Source: JALRBM01 sp966186595
GTDB lineage: Bacteria > Patescibacteriota > Saccharimonadia > Saccharimonadales > Saccharimonadaceae
Direction of reading: 5' to 3'
Length of the DNA stretch: 25,744 nt
Assembly: GCA_966186595.1 (NCBI GenBank)
Contig: CBIFWO010000011.1
Span: 1-25,744, forward strand
Positions within the stretch are counted from its first letter, which is position 1; each line of letters starts with the position of its first letter. Made by a program: the position numbers and the translations under genes. This document shows, piece after piece, positions 21,740 through 25,744 of this stretch. The notes below the pieces were generated by a model. It did not search any database. It worked only from the letters and a program-made list of their open reading frames with translations, and was not told the origin of the DNA.

Positions 21740-22908
21740 AAGATTTTTTCGTTTTTCAGTTCGTCTGGGAGAAAGCCTTTTTCATGTTTGAAATCAGCTT
21801 TCCATTTATAGCCTGCATTGTAGCCTAGGTCCTTCATGAGTTTGGTTGGGGCATTACGTAGATGTAGCGGGACGGAAGCATCGGGATATTGTTTTGCCAT
21901 TGCAAATGCTCGCCCCATTGCATTGGTCGTGTCACGCGATTTCTGGCTTTTTGCGAGCGCGGTGGCAACATGAAAAAGAATATAATTGCTTTCCGGCATA
22001 CCAACGCGTTCCACCGCTTGGAATGCATTTAACGCCAGTTGAAGGGCGCCGTTTCCGGCCAGACCTATATCTTCGCTGGCAAAGATGATCATGCGCCTAG
22101 CGATGAATTTCGGATCTTCGCCAGCCTCAATCATGCGGGCGAGGTAGTAGAGTGTAGCGTCCACGTTACTACCACGCATACTCTTGATAAAAGCGCTAAT
22201 GACGTTGTAGTGCATCTCGCCCTTTTTGTCATACCCCGGGACACGCTTTTGAGCGGCGACCTTGACAATTTCTGGGGTCACTTTCTCGCCCATGGACAAG
22301 GCTAACTCAAGATTTCCTAGAGCAACGCGTGCATCACCACCAGCAAGTTCCGCAATATAGTCGAGGCCTTTTGACGTGACGTTTTTGCCCTTCTTGAGTT
22401 CCTTCACGGCTCGTTTTAGTATGTTTATAATCTCATCTTTAGATAAGGGCTGTAGTACGAGCACTCGACTGCGTGAGAGTAGGGGACTGATCACCTCAAA
22501 ACTGGGGTTTTCGGTCGTTGCCCCGATAAGGGTGATGAGGCCCGATTCCACGTGGGGCAAAAATGCATCCTGCTGAGCCTTGTTAAATCGGTGAATCTCG
22601 TCTACAAATAGAACGGTACGAATTTGTAAATTCCAGTTTTGGCGAGCATGTTCAATGACTTTCTCGACATCCTTTTTGCCGCTCGTGACCGCAGAAAGTT
22701 CGACGAATTCCGCGTTGACTTCTCTGGCAATAATGCGAGCGAGCGTAGTCTTGCCGCTGCCAGGCGGCCCCCATAAAATCAGGCTGACAGGCTCCTTTTT
22801 TCGAACAATCTGACGAAGAATCTCACCCTGATCGAGCAGGTGAGTTTGACCAATGACCTCATCTAATGTCTGCGGCCGCATTCGCTCGGCCAGCGGAATT
22901 CTTTCCAT
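21736..22908 (-). CDS. rarA: Replication-associated recombination protein A
   Basis: A 390-residue AAA+ ATPase (RarA/MgsA, WRNIP1 family) acting at stalled forks and single-stranded gaps. Walker A is GPPGSGKTT (47-55), Walker B VLFVDEIHRF (99-108), sensor 1 LIGATTENPSFE, and the arginine finger region SPLLSRSRV. The C-terminal tetramerisation part has DVDATLYYLARMIEAGEDP-type sequence and SEDIGLA, matching the family. The length is slightly short of the E. coli protein. ATG 22908 lies six bases after TATAAT, so the mRNA should be leaderless. Divergent from ddl with a 78-base shared promoter region. Confidence 0.95.
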   Translation of the reverse strand: MERIPLAERMRPQTLDEVIGQTHLLDQGEILRQIVRKKEPVSLILWGPPGSGKTTLARIIAREVNAEFVELSAVTSGKKDVEKVIEHARQNWNLQIRTVLFVDEIHRFNKAQQDAFLPHVESGLITLIGATTENPSFEVISPLLSRSRVLVLQPLSKDEIINILKRAVKELKKGKNVTSKGLDYIAELAGGDARVALGNLELALSMGEKVTPEIVKVAAQKRVPGYDKKGEMHYNVISAFIKSMRGSNVDATLYYLARMIEAGEDPKFIARRMIIFASEDIGLAGNGALQLALNAFQAVERVGMPESNYILFHVATALAKSQKSRDTTNAMGRAFAMAKQYPDASVPLHLRNAPTKLMKDLGYNAGYKWKADFKHEKGFLPDELKNEKIF

Positions 22909-22914
22909 CCTTCT

Positions 22915-22920
22915 ATTATA
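22915..22920 (-). promoter_or_regulatory. -10 box of rarA, leaderless geometry
   Basis: Perfect TATAAT, six bases (AGAAGG) and then ATG 22908. AGAAGG touches the ATG, too close to act as a Shine-Dalgarno. Confidence 0.65.
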
Positions 22921-22970
22921 GTAGACGATCGGTATTTATAACATAAAAATTAGAGTGGTGCGAGATATGA

Positions 22971-22976
22971 TACAAT
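22971..22976 (+). promoter_or_regulatory. Extended -10 box of ddl, near-leaderless
   Basis: TGATACAAT, ten bases before ATG 22987; predicted leader three to five bases. No Shine-Dalgarno. Confidence 0.55.
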
Positions 22977-22986
22977 AAAATTACAA

Positions 22987-24042
22987 ATGGACCGACCGAC
23001 CGTATTACTACTTTTTGGCGGCGAATCCCCCGAGCATGATGTCTCGATCTCTTCGGCACGCAATGTCTATGCGGCCATCGATAACGCCAAATTCAATGTG
23101 GCTCTTGGGTATATTGATCGACAAGGAAAGTGGTGGCTGCTTGATCGCATGGGTGAGGACGTTGCCTCGCATGGTGCGCCGCAGCTGGCGCCGGTACTTG
23201 GATCGGGCAGTTTCGTCACCTTTCCTAGTAGTCGAGTGGTGAAGCCAGATGTGATTTTCCCGATTCTACACGGTAAGAACGGAGAGGACGGCAGTGTTCA
23301 GGGGTTGGCGCAGCTCCTGCATATTCCGATCGTTGGATGTGACATGACGGCCAGCGCTATTGCAATGGATAAAGTTGCGACGAAAGAAATCCTTATGACG
23401 AACGGCATCAAGGTTGTGCCGTATGTTGCGCATCGTATTGGCGAGCCGGACCCTGATTTTAACCACCTCAGTATGAAGCTGGGTAGTCCAATGTTTGTCA
23501 AGCCTTCGCGAGCTGGCAGTTCATTCGGGGTGACAAAGGTATATAGCGAGGACGAACTAGCAACTGCCCTGGCAGCGGCGCACAAATATGATGATGTTGC
23601 ACTCATTGAGCGGGGCATTTCAGGACGCGAGCTGGAGGTGTCGGTCCTGGGCAACCCACCCACCCACCAGACGAGTGGGGTGTGTGAGGTGAAGACGACT
23701 GAAGGATTTTATGATTACGAAGCGAAGTATGCTTCAACCAGCACCACGGAGTTTGATATTCCTGCTAATCTGCCCGATGATGTGACAGAGAAAGTCCGGA
23801 CTCTGGCGAGTAGGGCGTATGCGGTTTTGGGATGTAAAGGTCTTGCGAGGGCGGATTTCTTTTTAACAGATGATGGAACGATTTATGTTAATGAGCTCAA
23901 TACCATTCCAGGCTTTACCAACCTTAGCGTCTATCCAAAACTATGGCGCGAGGCAGGCGTGCCATACTCGAAATTAATTGAGCGCTTAATTTTTCTTGCA
24001 CTTGGTCGTACAATAGAGACAGCAGAAAAAACGGAGGAATAA
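22987..24042 (+). CDS. ddl: D-alanine--D-alanine ligase
   Basis: A 351-residue ATP-grasp enzyme that joins two D-Ala for peptidoglycan precursor synthesis in the cytoplasm. Family motifs: LFGGESPEHDVSISSA (9-24), HGKNGEDGSVQG (95-106), KPSRAGSSFGV (172-182, the usual K-P-x-x-x-G-S-S form), ARADFFLTDDG and the metal- and substrate-binding NELNTIPGFTNLSVYPKLW near the C-terminus. The length is normal. It suggests the cell makes its own cross-linkable wall precursors. A D-Ala-D-Lac ligase is possible but less likely. It overlaps the next gene by one base (TAATG), with GGAGG just upstream of that start, so the two are coupled. Confidence 0.95.
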   Translation: MDRPTVLLLFGGESPEHDVSISSARNVYAAIDNAKFNVALGYIDRQGKWWLLDRMGEDVASHGAPQLAPVLGSGSFVTFPSSRVVKPDVIFPILHGKNGEDGSVQGLAQLLHIPIVGCDMTASAIAMDKVATKEILMTNGIKVVPYVAHRIGEPDPDFNHLSMKLGSPMFVKPSRAGSSFGVTKVYSEDELATALAAAHKYDDVALIERGISGRELEVSVLGNPPTHQTSGVCEVKTTEGFYDYEAKYASTSTTEFDIPANLPDDVTEKVRTLASRAYAVLGCKGLARADFFLTDDGTIYVNELNTIPGFTNLSVYPKLWREAGVPYSKLIERLIFLALGRTIETAEKTEE

Positions 24043-24791
24043 TGGACGGATTCATGACTTTTATCATTATTATTGTGGTGCTTTTTATACTTTCGGGTAT
24101 CAAGATCATCAATCAGTATGAGCGCGGAGTTGTGCTGACCCTCGGTCGCTTTACGGGAATTCGCAATCCAGGTCTCCGTGTGGTTATCCCTATCTTCCAG
24201 CGCATCATTCGCGTCGATATTCGTTCGACGCCAATTGATGTCCCGAAACAAGAGGTGATTACCAAGGATAACGTAACGGTTGGTGTGGATGCAGTTGTAT
24301 ACTTCCGCGTGATTGATGCGCCCAAGGCCGTGCTTGAAACTACTAATTACATCTATGCGACTAGTCAGTTTGCCCAGGCGGCGCTACGTGATGTGACGGG
24401 AAATGTTGATCTGGATGATCTGCTATCCAAGCGCGAGGAAATCAGCCAGCAAATCAAGGAAATCGTTGATCGCCAGACTGATCAATGGGGAATTGATGTT
24501 GAGAATGTTAAAGTTCAGAACATCGAGCTACCAGCTGATATGAAACGTGCCATGGCAAAGCAGGCCGAGGCCGAGCGTGAACGCCGTGCGGTGATCATTA
24601 CTGCCGAAGGTGAAAAAGCCGCTGCCCAGGCCGTTGCCGATGCCGCGGCAATGCTTACCAAGATTCCTGGCGGTATTAATATTCGAACCCTTCAAACACT
24701 AGAAAAGATCAGTGCCGAACCAAGTCAGAAGACACTGTTTGTTCTCCCGGCGGAGCTGACCGAAGCGGTCGGCAAGATCATTCACAAGTAG
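24042..24791 (+). CDS. SPFH/band-7 (slipin-type) membrane protein
   Basis: A 249-residue prohibitin/stomatin-type protein. One N-terminal membrane helix (about residues 5-20) is followed by the SPFH domain: KIINQYERGVVLTLGRF, NPGLRVVIPIFQRI, IDVPKQEVITKDNVTV, AVVYFRV, and DLLSKREEISQQI to WGIDVENVKVQNIELP. Then comes an Ala/Glu-rich coiled coil (about 170-210) and a short tail. This is the slipin group, which forms membrane microdomain scaffolds and often works with NfeD or FtsH-type proteases; no such partner is adjacent. The start has GGAGG four bases upstream and overlaps the ddl stop by one base. Confidence 0.92.
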   Translation: MDGFMTFIIIIVVLFILSGIKIINQYERGVVLTLGRFTGIRNPGLRVVIPIFQRIIRVDIRSTPIDVPKQEVITKDNVTVGVDAVVYFRVIDAPKAVLETTNYIYATSQFAQAALRDVTGNVDLDDLLSKREEISQQIKEIVDRQTDQWGIDVENVKVQNIELPADMKRAMAKQAEAERERRAVIITAEGEKAAAQAVADAAAMLTKIPGGINIRTLQTLEKISAEPSQKTLFVLPAELTEAVGKIIHK

Positions 24792-24816
24792 CCTTTCGTC
24801 CTCTTGGACTCGTCAG

Positions 24817-24887
24817 TATAACCACACAGTTATAGAGGCTGTCGCGAGACAGCCCCGGGCGCTCTAAGGGCAGTAATTGCCGAGCGC
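24817..24887. repeat. Three consecutive hairpins between convergent genes
   Basis: TATAAC-CACACA-GTTATA (24817-24834), GGCTGTC-GCGA-GACAGCC (24837-24854), and a two-part hairpin GCGCTC, GGCA/TGCC, GAGCGC (24859-24887). All stems are perfect. They lie between the SPFH stop and the stop of the leftward GC-rich gene and probably terminate transcripts from one or both sides; no T-tract follows either way. Confidence 0.6.
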
Positions 24888-24946
24888 GCTACTCAACCCT
24901 GATGGGCAGAGCTATCTCGCGTTGGATGACCTTGGACGATCCGTCG

Positions 24947-25549
24947 TTAGCGCAGCCAGATTCCGACGAGCATCTCGATGATGCCAACCGTTGCGATCCA
25001 GACTGCAACCAACTGAGCACGCCGCTCCACGGTCAGGACGATCTTGCGCTTGTGGAGCCTGTTGAAGGCTCTGTCACGTCGATCTTTGTCCCGCTGAGAG
25101 ATGTCTTTCTTGGCTTGCTCCTGGACCCTGACTGCGTTTTCCAGCATCTCGTCAGGCTCTGATTCGCCACCTTCTCGGGGTGCCTTCATCACCTTGGCCT
25201 TAGCCGCGATGGCCAGGATCAAGATGAGGGTCGCCAACGAGATTTTGGTGAGGCTGAGCTTGAGGAGGATCAACGCGGCCGTGTTGATGCCCGGAGCGAT
25301 GATGGCGTTGAAGATTCCGCCCGCAAAGAACGCGTAGGCAATGATCACATAGCTTGCGCGCTCCGCTGTTTCGAACATGCTCTTGCGGCGAGCCTTGGAC
25401 CAATCGTCATCGATCGACGCCAGGAACCCCTCTCTATCTTCTAGGAGTTCCCAGTTCTTCTCCCTTCTCTCCAGGATTTCTCCGGAAAGATCGTTGACGA
25501 TGCCCGTAAAGAAGCACTTCCAGAGCTCCCTAGAGCGCTTGGACAGCAC
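24947..25549 (-). CDS. Three-helix membrane protein of unknown function, GC-rich
   Basis: A 200-residue protein I do not recognise. Residues 1-65 are soluble, charged and helical. Two adjacent membrane helices follow (about 66-88 and 90-114), then a highly charged stretch (about 116-172, with KKDISQRDKDRRDRAFN) that may be a coiled coil, and a last helix (176-198) ending at WLR. The start is GTG 25549 with GGGGG about five bases upstream. Third codon positions are G/C-rich compared with neighbours, and it stands alone on the minus strand with a consensus promoter 42 bases upstream. It looks foreign. Part of the charged-loop layout recalls small toxin or holin-like membrane proteins, but this is not supported by any motif. 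Confidence 0.7.
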   Translation of the reverse strand: MLSKRSRELWKCFFTGIVNDLSGEILERREKNWELLEDREGFLASIDDDWSKARRKSMFETAERASYVIIAYAFFAGGIFNAIIAPGINTAALILLKLSLTKISLATLILILAIAAKAKVMKAPREGGESEPDEMLENAVRVQEQAKKDISQRDKDRRDRAFNRLHKRKIVLTVERRAQLVAVWIATVGIIEMLVGIWLR

Positions 25550-25590
25550 GTGTCCCCCGTGGTAGTTTCGGATACGTTAAGGTACGACTA

Positions 25591-25619
25591 ATTATAGCAC
25601 TAATATATAAATACGTCAA
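25591..25619 (-). promoter_or_regulatory. Near-consensus sigma-70-type promoter of the GC-rich membrane protein gene
   Basis: On the minus strand TTGACG (25619-25614), a 17-base spacer ending in TGC, then perfect TATAAT (25596-25591). It is the best promoter in the window and lies in AT-rich, native-looking sequence. Leader about 35 bases. Confidence 0.85.
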
Positions 25620-25640
25620 ATAGCCGGCAGCAGGAAAGCC

Positions 25641-25669
25641 TTGTTCAACAGGGGCATATATAGTAGAAT
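25641..25669 (+). promoter_or_regulatory. Promoter of tRNA-Phe
   Basis: TTGTTC (25641-25646), 17-base spacer, TAGAAT (25664-25669). The tRNA starts 22 bases after the -10. Confidence 0.6.
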
Positions 25670-25691
25670 AAGTGCAGCTAACAACGAATGC

Positions 25692-25744
25692 GGCTCTTTA
25701 GCTCAGTTGGTAGAGCAGAGGCCTGAAGAGCCTTGTGTCCCCAG
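25692..25744 (+). tRNA. tRNA-Phe (anticodon GAA), truncated by window edge
   Basis: Acceptor 5' strand GGCTCTT, then TA, a D-arm with stem GCTC/GAGC and loop AGTTGGTA, and an anticodon stem AGGC/GCCT with loop CTGAAGA, GAA at the centre. The T-arm and 3' acceptor strand lie beyond the window. Confidence 0.85.

Noticed and set aside
24902..25162. Plus-strand frame opposite the 200-residue membrane protein
   Set aside because: The minus frame has a consensus promoter, Shine-Dalgarno and clear membrane helices; this one is a shadow.
1..25744. CRISPR arrays, insertion sequences, integrases, prophage or toxin-antitoxin pairs
   Set aside because: No spaced direct repeats, transposase or integrase motifs, or paired small ORFs of that kind were seen on either strand by reading; a computed repeat search was not possible.

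Overview
The window looks like chromosome from a small-genome Patescibacteria/CPR bacterium, most likely a Saccharibacteria (TM7) relative. This is inferred from gene content (LemA-HtpX, TypA, RarA, Ddl, a stand-alone RRM protein, an SPFH protein, many short lineage-specific membrane proteins), tight packing, balanced base composition, and normal use of TGA as a stop, which argues against the SR1/Gracilibacteria code. No rRNA gene is present to settle the taxonomy.

Layout. 1-54: end of a tRNA and its terminator. 34-2734 (minus strand): isochorismatase-like hydrolase, cyclopropane-fatty-acid synthase and an alpha/beta hydrolase. 2807-4021 (minus): a GC-rich MetE/UROD-like gene. 4098-4274: tRNA-Cys and tRNA-Leu. 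4411-12654 (plus): a run of lemA, htpX, a membrane protein, ligA, a GT2 glycosyltransferase, a 7-TM protein, a PGPGW protein and an ABC exporter. 12745-13128 (minus): a GC-rich 74-residue gene between two strong inverted repeats. 13225-13577 (minus): an RRM protein. 13762-13884 (plus): a probable structured small RNA. 13903-15674: a papain-fold-like hydrolase, tRNA-Ala and a membrane protein. 15776-16936 (minus): a tail-fibre-like protein with a glycoside-hydrolase-like domain. 17062-24791: typA, trehalase, a GT4 glycosyltransferase, rarA (minus), ddl and an SPFH protein. 24947-25549 (minus): a GC-rich membrane protein. 25692-end: partial tRNA-Phe.

The core genes cover envelope work (Ddl, glycosyltransferases, Cfa, LemA/HtpX/SPFH membrane quality control), DNA maintenance (LigA, RarA), translation stress (TypA) and trehalose breakdown.

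Two patterns stand out. First, many native genes that start a transcription unit have a -10 box only 6-10 bases before ATG and no Shine-Dalgarno sequence, so they look leaderless or nearly so. Second, three single genes on the minus strand have much higher GC, strong Shine-Dalgarno sites and flanking hairpins, and look like recently acquired single-gene cassettes, possibly from an actinobacterium. I did not find a clearly new multi-gene defence or mobile system. The best candidates for something undescribed are the 74-residue gene with its 45-base inverted repeat, the small RNA at 13762-13884, and a LigA that has lost its zinc-finger cysteines.
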